From PALSA-1004 sp963804885 (GTDB lineage: Bacteria > Pseudomonadota > Gammaproteobacteria > Burkholderiales > SG8-41), in the NCBI GenBank assembly GCA_963804885.1, contig CAWDSF010000006.1:558001-622000 (forward strand): a stretch of 64,000 bases of DNA, written 5' to 3'. Positions within the stretch are counted from its first letter, which is position 1; every line of letters starts with the position of its first letter. Made by a program: the position numbers and the translations under genes. This document shows, piece after piece, positions 45,428-53,414 of this stretch. Under the pieces are notes generated by a model, which worked only from the letters and a program-made list of their open reading frames with translations, searched no databases and had not been told where the DNA came from.

Positions 45428-46489
45428 ATGAGCGACACCGGCTCTGCACCCGTGTCCGATACCGCGTTTGCGACGAGCGGCATCTCCCTCGTGCTCGGCT
45501 CTGGCGGTGCGCGCGGTTATGCGCATATCGGCGTCATCGAGGAGCTTCTTGCGCAGGGTTTCCGCATCGAATCGATCGCCGGCAGCTCGATGGGCGCGCT
45601 CGTCGGCGGCGTCTATGCGGCCGGCAAGCTCGACCAGTACCGAGACTGGGTCGGTTCGATGCAGAAGTACGACGTGTGGCGCATGCTCGACTGGACGCTG
45701 TCCGGCGGCGGTTTCATCAAGGGTGATCGCATCATTGGCGCGCTGCGCGACCTGGTCGGCGAAACGAGCATCGAGGACCTGTCGATTCCCTACACCGCAG
45801 TCGCGGTCGACATCGACACGCAGCGCGAGGTGTGGCTGTCGCGCGGTTCGCTGTTCGATGCGATACGGGCCTCGATCGCGACGCCGACCATCTTTCGCCC
45901 GTATCGCTACCACGGTCGGGTGCTGGTCGATGGCGGTCTGCTCAATCCGGTACCGGTATCGGCAACCTTGCGCGATCTGACCGATTGCACCATCGCGGTT
46001 GACGTCAACGCGCTGGCCGAACCGCTCGATTCCGAGGCAACCGCGCAGGCTGAATCGCTACTCGCAACGGACCGCGCGTCGCTGGTAGCGCTCGAGGACG
46101 ACGACCGCGGCGTGGCCGGCCAGGCTTCCCCCGAAGTCTTGGAGCCGCAAGACGTTACCGCACCCACACGCGCCGTGGGCCATTATCGGAAGAAGGTCGG
46201 GAAGCTACTCGACTCGCTTTTGGAAAAGCGCGGACATCGTGCGGACGCGCACGAGCCCGGCCTCGTCGAACTCTTCGCCCGGTCCCTCGACACGGTGCAG
46301 GCAACCATCACGCGCCTCAAGCTCGCAGCGCAGCCCCCGGATCTACTGATCACGATTCCGCGCAACGCCTGTGCGTTCTATGAGTTCCACCGCGCCGAGG
46401 AGCTGATCGAGATCGGTCGCCGGCGTACTCGCGAGGCGTTGAAACGATGGCACCGGCCGCCGCCGCGCCGGCCGGGGGCTAATCCTTGA
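45428..46489 (+). CDS. Patatin-like phospholipase (RssA type)
   Basis: A 353-residue cytoplasmic or membrane-associated lipid acyl hydrolase. The oxyanion loop is LVLGSGGARGYAHIGVIEEL, the nucleophile elbow is IAGSSMGALVGGVYAAGKLD (Ser in GSSMG) and the catalytic Asp is in RVLVDGGLLNPVPVSATLRD. Size and order match bacterial RssA. The start is ATG 45428. The last 15 codons (RWHRPPPRRPGANP and stop) lie within a 136-bp sequence repeated at 48850-48985, so the native C-terminus may be shared or altered. Confidence 0.87.
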   Translation: MSDTGSAPVSDTAFATSGISLVLGSGGARGYAHIGVIEELLAQGFRIESIAGSSMGALVGGVYAAGKLDQYRDWVGSMQKYDVWRMLDWTLSGGGFIKGDRIIGALRDLVGETSIEDLSIPYTAVAVDIDTQREVWLSRGSLFDAIRASIATPTIFRPYRYHGRVLVDGGLLNPVPVSATLRDLTDCTIAVDVNALAEPLDSEATAQAESLLATDRASLVALEDDDRGVAGQASPEVLEPQDVTAPTRAVGHYRKKVGKLLDSLLEKRGHRADAHEPGLVELFARSLDTVQATITRLKLAAQPPDLLITIPRNACAFYEFHRAEELIEIGRRRTREALKRWHRPPPRRPGANP

Positions 46490-46580
46490 TCAAATAGTTG
46501 CGCATCGGGCCCGAATCCTCATGCTCCAGCATGTCGCAGTGATAAAGGAACAGGCCGGCATAGTCCTGGAACCGGAGCAG
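46445..46580 (+). repeat. 136-bp direct repeat, copy A (carries a multicopper oxidase 3' end)
   Basis: Matches 48850-48985 at 133 of 136 positions by my alignment. It holds the last codons of the patatin gene and, on the minus strand, the last ~30 codons of a multicopper oxidase (AGLFLYHCDMLEHEDSG then MRNYLIKD). The oxidase sequence is cut at 46580. Copies A and B enclose a 2.27-kb block containing the DsbA, PRC-barrel and small-protein genes. Confidence 0.85.
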
Positions 46581-46592
46581 AGCGCTCTCTTC

Positions 46593-46740
46593 AGGTCCCG
46601 CACGCCTCCCGCGCCAGTTCGACGTGGGGTAGCTGGTCCTCACCCGTCGGCACGAGATACGCGCGGGGCAGGAGGATGTTCGCGACCTGCTTCTTTTCGA
46701 CTATCGCGCTGGGGCTCACCACGACGGCGGGTCCAATCGT
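46593..46740 (-). pseudogene. trpS: Probable tryptophanyl-tRNA synthetase fragment
   Basis: The reading QVANILLPRAYLVPTGEDQL then PHVELAREACGT resembles the TrpRS block usually written as QAADILLY-A-LVPVGEDQLPHLELTRE. About 35 codons are recognisable, preceded by less clear sequence (GPAVVVSPSAIVEKK). No other part of the synthetase is present. It is stranded between copy A of the repeat and the DsbA gene. Confidence 0.5.
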
Positions 46741-46783
46741 GGTCGCGTCTGGATTCGATCGCAACCGTCCAGACGGCGCTCAA

Positions 46784-47332
46784 CTATCCCACAACGCGAA
46801 GCGCCCGCTCGGCGGCCTCCTCGAGATGTTTCAGCCCGAACGAGACATCGGTGAGCACGCCATTGACGTAGAACGTCGGCATCGCGCGTATCCCCAGTAA
46901 TTCCCCACTTCTGACGTGTTCCTGTACGCGCTGCAGGTAAACGTGATCGTTCATCTCATAGTCGTAGCGCTCCAGATCGAGTCCCACCTGCTCCGCGTAC
47001 TGCCTGAGATGCCGTTCCTTCAGATGGTCCTGGTGCTCGAAGAGCACGTCGTGGAATGGCCAGAAGCGTCCCTGAGCGCCGGCCGCTTCGGCCGCTTCCG
47101 CAGCCATTTCGGCGTGAGGATGGATCCAGATCTGCGGGTAATGGCGGAACACGAGACGCACGCGATCGCCAAAACGGTCGAGGATGATCTTCATCGCAGC
47201 ATGCGCTCGGCCGCAGGACGGGCACTCGAAGTCGCCGTATTCGATGATGGTCACCGACGCCGACGCAGGACCGAGGATGTGATCAGTCGCCGCGTCCGGC
47301 GTCAGCAACGCGAAATTCGTCGTCGAGATCAT
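46784..47332 (-). CDS. DsbA-family thioredoxin-like protein
   Basis: A 182-residue thioredoxin-fold protein. The redox motif CPSC is in VTIIEYGDFECPSCGRAHAA, the cis-Pro loop is LLGIRAMPTFYVNGVLTDVS, and the helical insert WPFHDVLFEHQDHLKERHLR is typical of DsbA/2-hydroxychromene isomerase-like proteins. No signal peptide is present from ATG 47332, which has GGAG 8 bases upstream, so it is likely cytoplasmic. It resembles NhaA-associated DsbA domains. It lies 61 bp after the PRC-barrel gene on the same strand, suggesting one operon with the small protein under motif e. Confidence 0.87.
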   Translation of the reverse strand: MISTTNFALLTPDAATDHILGPASASVTIIEYGDFECPSCGRAHAAMKIILDRFGDRVRLVFRHYPQIWIHPHAEMAAEAAEAAGAQGRFWPFHDVLFEHQDHLKERHLRQYAEQVGLDLERYDYEMNDHVYLQRVQEHVRSGELLGIRAMPTFYVNGVLTDVSFGLKHLEEAAERALRVVG

Positions 47333-47393
47333 CGCGAACGCTCCCCGCTTTGGATGCCTCCGCGATACGGGTGTCGTTTCAGCGACGCCACGT

Positions 47394-48248
47394 TCATCGG
47401 CGAACGTTGACTGCTCCCGCGCCGGCTTCAGGATGGGGTCCATCGCCTTCGCGTTTGCCTTGGGCCGGCCACCCGTAATGCTCGTGGATGTCCATTTCCA
47501 GGATTCGATCCAGCGACTCCTGGTCGTACGGCGGAGCGCCTTTCACCGCCTGCCGAGTCAGGCTGACGGAAACCGTCTCCTCGGCCCAGCTCACATCCTG
47601 GATCCATCGTGGAGCGATGAGCACCTGGTGGCCGAGCCACCAGTTGCTCGTATCCACGACGAGGTAACGAATGGCCCAGCTGTCCTCGTCGACCAGCATC
47701 CCCTGTACGTGCCCGATGCCGCCGTCCGTCGCCTCGATGTGGTACCCGGTGACCGCCTTGCAACTACGCAGGTGAGGATCGTCATTCTGATGACGCGCCG
47801 CTTCAGCGCTGGCGTAGGCTTTCTCCGCTTCCGTCGCTTGGCTACGCGGGGTTGGAACGAAGCCATCATATCCGGTCATCAGCATCATGCTGGGATCGTC
47901 GAACCCACCCCAGAGCCCCGTACCGCCCCAGTAGTAGGGGTAGCCGTAATAGCGAAGGTGGCGTATTTCATGCTGTCTCGAGACTGGCTTGTCGGTATCG
48001 ATGGCGGGGCTGTTCCTGACCTGCTCTTTCGTGAGCGAGACGAACAGCGCTCTTTCGCTCCAGTTCGGGTGACCGATCGCAATGGGCGAGATCAGCACCT
48101 TTCGGCTCCTAAGCCAGGCGCCGGTGTCGACAATGAAATAACGGATGACCCACGACTCGTCGTCGAAATAGAAGTCCTTCACGTGACCGATCGTGCCGTC
48201 GGTGGCGCGAATGGCGTAGTTCTCCAGATCGTTCATGCTGCGTAACAT
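47394..48248 (-). CDS. Double PRC-barrel protein, paralogue 3
   Basis: A 284-residue intact member. PRC domain 1 spans residues ~8-75 (YAIRATDGTIGHVKDFYFDD, then WVIRYFIVDTGAWLRSRKVL). The linker is HLRYYGYPYYWGGTGLWGGF. PRC domain 2 spans ~165-235 (GYHIEATDGGIGHVQGMLVD, then WAIRYLVVDTSNWWLGHQVL). The tail DIHEHYGWPAQGKREGDGPH follows. It is much closer to paralogue 2 than to paralogue 1. It lies between the small-protein gene (70 bp upstream) and the DsbA gene. The repeated W-IRY-VVDT-W core suggests an interaction platform, and no enzyme motif is visible. Confidence 0.85.
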   Translation of the reverse strand: MLRSMNDLENYAIRATDGTIGHVKDFYFDDESWVIRYFIVDTGAWLRSRKVLISPIAIGHPNWSERALFVSLTKEQVRNSPAIDTDKPVSRQHEIRHLRYYGYPYYWGGTGLWGGFDDPSMMLMTGYDGFVPTPRSQATEAEKAYASAEAARHQNDDPHLRSCKAVTGYHIEATDGGIGHVQGMLVDEDSWAIRYLVVDTSNWWLGHQVLIAPRWIQDVSWAEETVSVSLTRQAVKGAPPYDQESLDRILEMDIHEHYGWPAQGKREGDGPHPEAGAGAVNVRR

Positions 48249-48318
48249 GCGTCCCTCTCCTTCAAGAGCGTCGAAGAACTACGGAAGACATCACGACCGC
48301 GGCCGCAGGCCTACTTCA

Positions 48319-48483
48319 TTACTTCGTGCGATCGATCGCTCGACCGCGCGTAAGCCGGGCGACTCCAGCGCGTTCGGAAGCGACGATTCTCGCAGGGCGC
48401 GCCGCTGGGACCGTTATCGTGCCCAGTAACAACGGTGCGAACACAAGGGAAAGCGTGCGCACGCGTGTAGAAGGCTTCTTCAT
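48319..48483 (-). CDS. Small hydrophobic-core protein, copy 2 (54 residues)
   Basis: A 54-residue protein: MKKPSTRVRT, then LSLVFAPLLLGTITVPAA, RPARIVASERAG and a basic tail TRGRAIDRTK. It has the same plan as copy 1 at 10597-10764, including FAPLLLGTI, RPARI, SER and the R-G-R-IDR-K ending. The N-terminus resembles a signal peptide with a possible cut after VPA or an uncleaved anchor. Motif copy e lies ~130 bp upstream. A PRC-barrel gene and a DsbA gene follow on the same strand. No known family is recognised. Confidence 0.72.
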   Translation of the reverse strand: MKKPSTRVRTLSLVFAPLLLGTITVPAARPARIVASERAGVARLTRGRAIDRTK

Positions 48484-48614
48484 GGGATCTCCCGTAGTGA
48501 CAGACAGGTCGGCGGCTGTTCACGCTCCGCCTCGGAGTGTTCCGTGTCGGGGCTCGCAAAGCGATTCAGCGCCGCGACCGCAGTTTTGAGGTTACGCGTA
48601 CGACAACGACAAAT

Positions 48615-48658
48615 CGATAAGCAAATCTCGACAACGAACGTCAGGCATTCTCCACTCA
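48615..48658 (-). promoter_or_regulatory. Shared bipartite regulatory motif, copy e
   Basis: The minus strand reads GTGGAGAATGCCTGAC, then GTCGAGATTTGCTTATCG starting 23 bases after the first half. It faces the small protein - PRC-barrel - DsbA unit. The ~40 bases that follow match the leader after copy a, so promoter and leader were duplicated together. Confidence 0.65.
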
Positions 48659-48699
48659 ATGCGCACGAACCATCAACGAGGCCACGCCACAGGCGATCG

Positions 48700-48846
48700 C
48701 TATTTCTCGCGCGTGATCTTGCCGCAAGCGATTGGCAACGTGACCTGCGCGGGAATGGTCCCGAGCGAGTCCACGGATGCGGGGAGCGTGGTGGCGGCGG
48801 GCACGCCGTGCATCATGAACACGCGCCGATCGAGGCGCCGAGTTAG
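48700..48846 (-). pseudogene. Unidentified C-terminal fragment
   Basis: A 48-codon minus-strand reading, RRLDRRVFMMHGVPAATTLP then SVDSLGTIPAQVTLPIACGK and ITREK with a stop at 48700-48702. It begins at the edge of the 136-bp repeat. Composition looks coding, but I cannot name a family. It may be the tail of a gene cut by the rearrangement that duplicated the repeat. Confidence 0.35.
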
Positions 48847-48849
48847 GCC

Positions 48850-48985
48850 CGATGGCACCGGCCGCCGCCGCGCCGGCCGGGGGCTAATCCTTGATCAAAT
48901 AGTTGCGCATCAGCCCCGAATCCTCATGCTCCAGCATGTGGCAGTGATAAAGGAACAGGCCGGCATAGTCCTGGAACCGGAGCAG
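48850..48985 (+). repeat. 136-bp direct repeat, copy B (native multicopper oxidase 3' end)
   Basis: Counterpart of 46445-46580. Here the minus-strand oxidase sequence continues uninterrupted beyond 48985, so this copy holds the oxidase in its natural place. The first ~35 bases correspond to the patatin tail of copy A. Confidence 0.85.
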
Positions 48986-50564
48986 TATTCGCACGCGCTC
49001 TCCCGGCATGACCAGCACGGTGTCCTTCCATCCAGCGTCGAGGTAGCCGGCTGACACCGAATTGCGGCCGGACGAGAATCGAGGTTTGACCGAGCGCTCC
49101 AGAACCCTGAACTGCAACCCATGCACGTGCATCGCATGGGCCATCATCCCCATCATGCCCGTATCGGCATCGTTACGGAATTCCCAGATCTCCGCTGTGT
49201 CGAGGCGCACGGTTTCTTCGCCGGTGACGCTATCCATCTCGAAGCTTCTCCCGTTGATTCCCCAGATCATCATGCCCATGGTGATATTGAATACCTTGGG
49301 GGCGCGGAAGTTGACCGCATCCCGGGGCCGCGGAGGCTCGATCGTCGAGATCTGCCGCGGCAACGCGACCTTCGCACTGGAGCGGCGTTCGACGCGAGCT
49401 TTCAGGATCGGGAACGGAGCGCCGCTCGCCAGATCGCCCATCATGGTTCTCATCATGCTGTCGATCATGCCGCCATCCATCATCCCGCCCATCACCATAT
49501 CGCCTGCAAAGGAAAGGCTCTGCAGTGTGCGTTCGGCTCCGATCGGCAGGCCGCTGAAATCCGCCCAGAGCTCTACCCTCTCGGCCGGCGCCAGCACGAC
49601 GTAGGGGCGTGTCAGAGGCTTCTCCAGCAACCCGCCGTCGGTGCCGATCACCGTCGTCGGCGAGCCGTCGCTCCAGGCAAGCTTGTAGATGCGGGTGTTC
49701 GAACCGTTGACCAGGCGCAGGCGGTACGCTCGGGTTTCCACCGGGAGCACGAAATCGAGTTTGCCGTTGACAAGAATCCGATCCCCGAGAAAACCCATCA
49801 TGCGCGCCATCATCTGCCCCATGCCGTCCATCCTGCCGCGGCCCATCATTCTTCCACCGCCCATCATGCCGCCCATGCCGGGGCGCATCATCCCTTCCCC
49901 GATCATGCTGTTCGAATCGTTATCGGAGAGGTAGATGAGTTGATTGTCGTCATCGAAGCGGCGATCCTGAATGATGAGCGGTATGTCGTAGTCGCCGCCC
50001 GGAAGGCCGGCTGCGGATTCTTCGTCGTCGCTTACGATGAGCAGTCCGGCCATGCCGAAGTAAACCTGCTTACCGGTGCGGCCGTCGGGATGCGGGTGAA
50101 ACCAGTAGGTGCCGGCGCGGTTGCGCACTTCGAACTCGTAGACATAGCGTTCACCGCGCCCGATCGCATCGCGGGGATGGCCGTCCATGGCAGCCGGTAC
50201 GTAGAGACCATGCCAGTGGATGATCGTCGACTCGGACAGCTCATTGACGAGTTCAATGCGCACCTTCTGTCCCCGCTGCACGCGCAGCAGCGGCAGATAG
50301 CTCAGAAACTCGAGCGCGCGAGGATCCCCTTTGACCACCGTTCCGTGGTATCGCCAAACGTGAGTCGGTGGGTCCGGAGCGGATCCGGGCTTCGTCTTTC
50401 GTCGCGCGCAACTCGATGTGGAGATCCGGGGCGAACGCCGCATTGTTCGAACCGGTTTGCGCGTTCGCGCGTCCGTAAGGACCTGACGCAGCCGCGGCAA
50501 GCGCCGTGGTGGCAAGCGCAGCGCACAGGAACTCGCGTCGTTGCGGATCAGCCGGTTGCGCCAT
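48884..50564 (-). CDS. Tat-exported, Met-rich multicopper oxidase (one frameshift)
   Basis: CueO/bilirubin-oxidase-like laccase of ~555 residues, acting in the periplasm on Cu(I), Mn or phenols. The twin-arginine signal is QRREFLCAALATTALAAAAS. Copper ligands are STIIHWHGLYVP, GTYWFHPHPDG, HAMHVHGLQFRV and FLYHCHMLEHEDSGLM (HCH plus axial Met). Two Met-rich stretches near the middle (MMRPGMGGMMGGGRMMGRGR, and VMGGMMDGGMIDSMMRTMMG) resemble the Cu(I)-binding insert of CueO. A frame change near 50390 separates signal and enzyme. The start is ATG 50564 with GGAG 9 bases upstream. It suggests copper stress defence. Confidence 0.85.
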
Positions 50565-50585
50565 TTCGAACGTCTCCTCGCGCAA

Positions 50586-51482
50586 TCACGACTCAACCTC
50601 CGATTTGCGGTCCAAAAAATCACGGATGGCAGCGCCGATCTCCGCCGCATGCGTTTCAAGTGCGAAGTGGCCGGTTTCATAAAGAGAAATTTCCGCATTC
50701 GGGATGTCGCGTTTGAACGCCTCGGCTCCTGCCGGCAGGAAGATCGGATCGTTCCTGCCCCAAACGGCCAGCAGCGGCGGACGGCGCGTGCGGAAGTACT
50801 CCTGAAACCGGGGATACAGCGCAACATTGGTGCGGTAATCCAGGAACAAGTCGAGCTGAATTTCATCGTTTCCCGGCCGGGCAATCAGCGCTGCGTCCAA
50901 CGCGTAGCTTTCTGGAGCGATCACGCTCGAATCCGTGACGCCGTGCGTGTACTGCCATCGAATAGACTCGGGCTCGAGTAGCTCGCGCAATGCGCTGCGG
51001 TTCTCCGCAGAGGGTTTCCGCCAATATTCCCGCATCGGATCGAAGACCTGGCCGATGCCCTCCTCGTACGCGTTGCCGTTCTGCGTGATTAATGCCGTGA
51101 TGCGCTCCGGATGCTCGAGCGCCAGGCGAAAGCCCACCGGGGCACCGTAGTCGAACACGTACACCGCATAGCGATTCATGCCGATCATGCCCGTGAATCC
51201 GTCCACGACGTCGGCAAGATGATCGAACGTGTGCTCGAACGGGGAAGGTGAAACGGTGAAACCGAAGCCGGGGAGATCCGGAGCGACGACTCGATGCCGC
51301 TCCGCAAGCAAGGGAATCAGGTTCCGGAACATGTGCGAGGACGTCGGGAAGCCGTGCAGCAGAAGAATTGCCGGTGCGTCTTTTGGACCCGCTTCGCGAT
51401 AAAAGATGCTGTGCTTTTGTACCTCCGCGAAACGGTAATGCACCTGCGAGCGATGTGGAACCATTTCGGTTGAATTCGTCAT
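50586..51482 (-). CDS. Alpha/beta hydrolase with Asp nucleophile (haloalkane dehalogenase/epoxide hydrolase-like)
   Basis: A 298-residue cytoplasmic hydrolase. The oxyanion motif is ILLLHGFPTSSHMFRNLIPL, the nucleophile elbow VYVFDYGAPVGFRLALEHPE carries Asp instead of Ser, and the acid/His end is VWGRNDPIFLPAG then ETGHFALETHAAEI. Asp nucleophiles occur in haloalkane and fluoroacetate dehalogenases and epoxide hydrolases. The cap domain (QVFDPMREYWRKPSAENRSA) resembles the dehalogenase group. The start is ATG 51482. It lies 21 bases upstream of the multicopper oxidase gene, so the two may be cotranscribed. Confidence 0.83.
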   Translation of the reverse strand: MTNSTEMVPHRSQVHYRFAEVQKHSIFYREAGPKDAPAILLLHGFPTSSHMFRNLIPLLAERHRVVAPDLPGFGFTVSPSPFEHTFDHLADVVDGFTGMIGMNRYAVYVFDYGAPVGFRLALEHPERITALITQNGNAYEEGIGQVFDPMREYWRKPSAENRSALRELLEPESIRWQYTHGVTDSSVIAPESYALDAALIARPGNDEIQLDLFLDYRTNVALYPRFQEYFRTRRPPLLAVWGRNDPIFLPAGAEAFKRDIPNAEISLYETGHFALETHAAEIGAAIRDFLDRKSEVES

Positions 51483-51531
51483 ATCGGCAGCAGTCTGTAG
51501 TGCGTCATTGTCGGCGAGCGGTGCGGCTGGC

Positions 51532-52534
51532 TTATCGTCCGCCGCTCAGCGCGAGTGCTTCGCGCAGGAGCTGATTCGCGTAGCCCCACTCGTTGTCGTA
51601 CCAGCTCATGATCTTGACCAGATCGCCGTCGATGACCTTCGTGAGCTCGAGATCGACGACGGAGGCGCGCGGGTCGCCGATGATGTCGGACGAGACGAGC
51701 GGATCGCGGGACACTCCGAGCACGCCCGCGTAGCGCTTCGTTTCGGCTTCTTCCGCGAGGATCCGGTTGACTTCCTCGACGCTGGTGTTGCGCGAGACGA
51801 CGAACGTGAGATCCGCGATCGAACCGACGGGAATCGGCGCCCGCACTGCGATTCCATCGAACCGGCCCGCGTATTCCGGCAGCGCGCGCGTCGTTGCGAG
51901 TGCAGCGCCCGTCGTGGCCGGCACGAGATTCGCACCCGCGGCGCGCCCGCGACGAAAGCGCTTGCTCGGTCCATCGACGACCGATTGGGAAGACGTGTAG
52001 GCATGCACGGTCGTCATCGCGGCCTTCCTGAATCCGATGCGGCGGCCGATGACTTCGACGATCGGCGTGATGCAGTTCGTCGTGCAACTCGCGCAGGAGA
52101 TGATGGCAGACGTGGCCCCCGGCACGTTCACGCCATGGACGACCGTCTCCACGTCTTCGTCTTTGGAGGGTGCGGACAGGAGGACGAACCGCGCGCCGGC
52201 CCGGATGTGCTTCTCGAGATCCTGTCGCCGCGCGAACCCGCCCGGTGCACTCGAACACGAGATCGATGCCAAGCGCCTTCCACGGCAGCTCCGACGGATC
52301 ACGTATGCAAAGAGTCGTGAGCTTGCGCCCTGCGACGACCAGGTCACTCCCGTCGACGACCAGGGGCTTCGAGTAGCGCCCGTACACCGTGTCGAATCGA
52401 AGCAGATAGGCGAGGTTTTCGACGTCGGCGAGATCGTTGATCGCGACGAGCTCGAGAGCCGGTTCGTCGATGGCGAGCTTCAGGATTGCCCGTCCGATTC
52501 GCCCGAGGCCGTTGATCGCGACTCTGATGCTCAT
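51532..52534 (-). CDS. gap: Glyceraldehyde-3-phosphate dehydrogenase, type I (one frameshift)
   Basis: NAD-dependent GAPDH of glycolysis, ~333 residues. The Rossmann start is MSIRVAINGLGRIGRAILKL. After DLVFECTGR a frame change near 52245 is followed by KHIRAGARFVLLSAPSKDED. The catalytic Cys is in SAIISCASCTTNCITPIVEV. The phosphate site is TVHAYTSSQSVVDGPSK, and the C-terminus is KIMSWYDNEWGYANQLLREA. The start ATG 52534 overlaps the stop of the CMD gene. It is probably an extra paralogue rather than the only housekeeping copy, given its stress-type context. Confidence 0.87.
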
Positions 52535-52896
52535 TCTGCCCCGCCACTTCCTTGTTCGGCGTGGATGTGCGCGATCGTATCCAGCGCCAAAACCGAGTGC
52601 GCGTAAGCGCCTCCCGCGCGCATTTCCGCGGCGACCCAGATGGCTTCCATGATCTCTTCCGCCGTTGCCCCCTGCCGCAAGGCGGCGCTGGTATGGCCGC
52701 GGATGCAATAGGGACACTGCGTCACGTGCGCGACAGCCACCGCGATCAACTGCTTCGTTTTTACCGGAATCGCACCTTCGGCGAACACGCTTCGACTGAA
52801 GGCCCTGAAGGCCTCGGCCGGCCCGGGGGCCAGACGATTTCGCTGCTCGGCCAGTTCCCGCGTGGCCTCCGGAAAGATCGGTTCATGTCCTGACAT
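52531..52896 (-). CDS. Carboxymuconolactone decarboxylase-family protein, second copy
   Basis: A 121-residue AhpD-like protein: GAIPVKTKQLIAVAVAHVTQ, CPYCIRGHTSAALRQGATAE with the CxxC-x3-H redox centre, then EEIMEAIWVAAEMRAGGAYA. It likely reduces peroxides or handles acyl lactones. It is shorter than the copy at 11306-11779, keeping only the core. The ribosome site AGGAG lies before ATG 52896. Its stop overlaps the gap start (ATGA). Confidence 0.88.
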   Translation of the reverse strand: MSGHEPIFPEATRELAEQRNRLAPGPAEAFRAFSRSVFAEGAIPVKTKQLIAVAVAHVTQCPYCIRGHTSAALRQGATAEEIMEAIWVAAEMRAGGAYAHSVLALDTIAHIHAEQGSGGAE

Positions 52897-53034
52897 CGTG
52901 GCTCCTTTCATTCTCGTGATTTGCTCGATGGCGCGGCATTCAGTCGGCCGTCAGCACGCCGGTTACGATGGGGCGAGATGTTCGCCGTGCAAGCGCCATG
53001 CGCGCCGCTTCCCGATGCCGGCAGCGGCGATCAT

Positions 53035-53409
53035 CTACCCGCCTTGTCGCAGGGACTGCAGATAGGTGACCACTTTCCAGATCTCGTCGGATGAGAGTTG
53101 CTTGCCCCAGGACGGCATCAGCGTTCCACGACGGCCGTCGTGAACGGTCCGAAACATTTGTTGCGGATCGAGTTTCGACGCGGTGAGGTCAGGCGCGATA
53201 CCACCGCCTTTCGCCTCGAATCCGTGACAGTTGTAGCAGCCCGTGTCGACAAAGATCTGGCGGCCCGTCTTCGCCGCCTCGGCATTTCCTGCGAACGGAT
53301 TGGCCGTGCCGCCCTGTTCGGATGAACCGGTCTGGTCCGCCGCTGCCGCGCCGAGAACGCCCATCGTCCCGCTGATCAGCAGGACAAGGAGAACGCTTCG
53401 TATCGACAT
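53035..53409 (-). CDS. Periplasmic cytochrome c (electron acceptor for the PQQ dehydrogenase)
   Basis: A 124-residue class I cytochrome c. The signal peptide is MSIRSVLLVLLISGTMGVLG with cleavage near AAA-ADQ. The heme site is in GRQIFVDTGCYNCHGFEAKG and the axial Met in GTLMPSWGKQLSSDEIWKVV. The start lies 5 bases after the binding-protein stop in the same operon. That order (dehydrogenase, binding protein, cytochrome) is that of xoxF-xoxJ-xoxG-type clusters, so it probably takes electrons from PQQ. Confidence 0.87.
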   Translation of the reverse strand: MSIRSVLLVLLISGTMGVLGAAAADQTGSSEQGGTANPFAGNAEAAKTGRQIFVDTGCYNCHGFEAKGGGIAPDLTASKLDPQQMFRTVHDGRRGTLMPSWGKQLSSDEIWKVVTYLQSLRQGG

Positions 53410-53414
53410 GTCGA

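Noticed and set aside
48659..48846. ABC permease tail on the + strand (RYFSRVILPQAI)
   Set aside because: The match is limited to one short stretch, and the minus-strand reading with a proper stop looks more gene-like. Neither can be identified.
46445..48985. Insertion sequence or integron cassette
   Set aside because: There is no transposase or integrase, no terminal inverted repeats and no short target duplication. The flanking repeats are gene sequences, so homologous recombination or misassembly explains it better.
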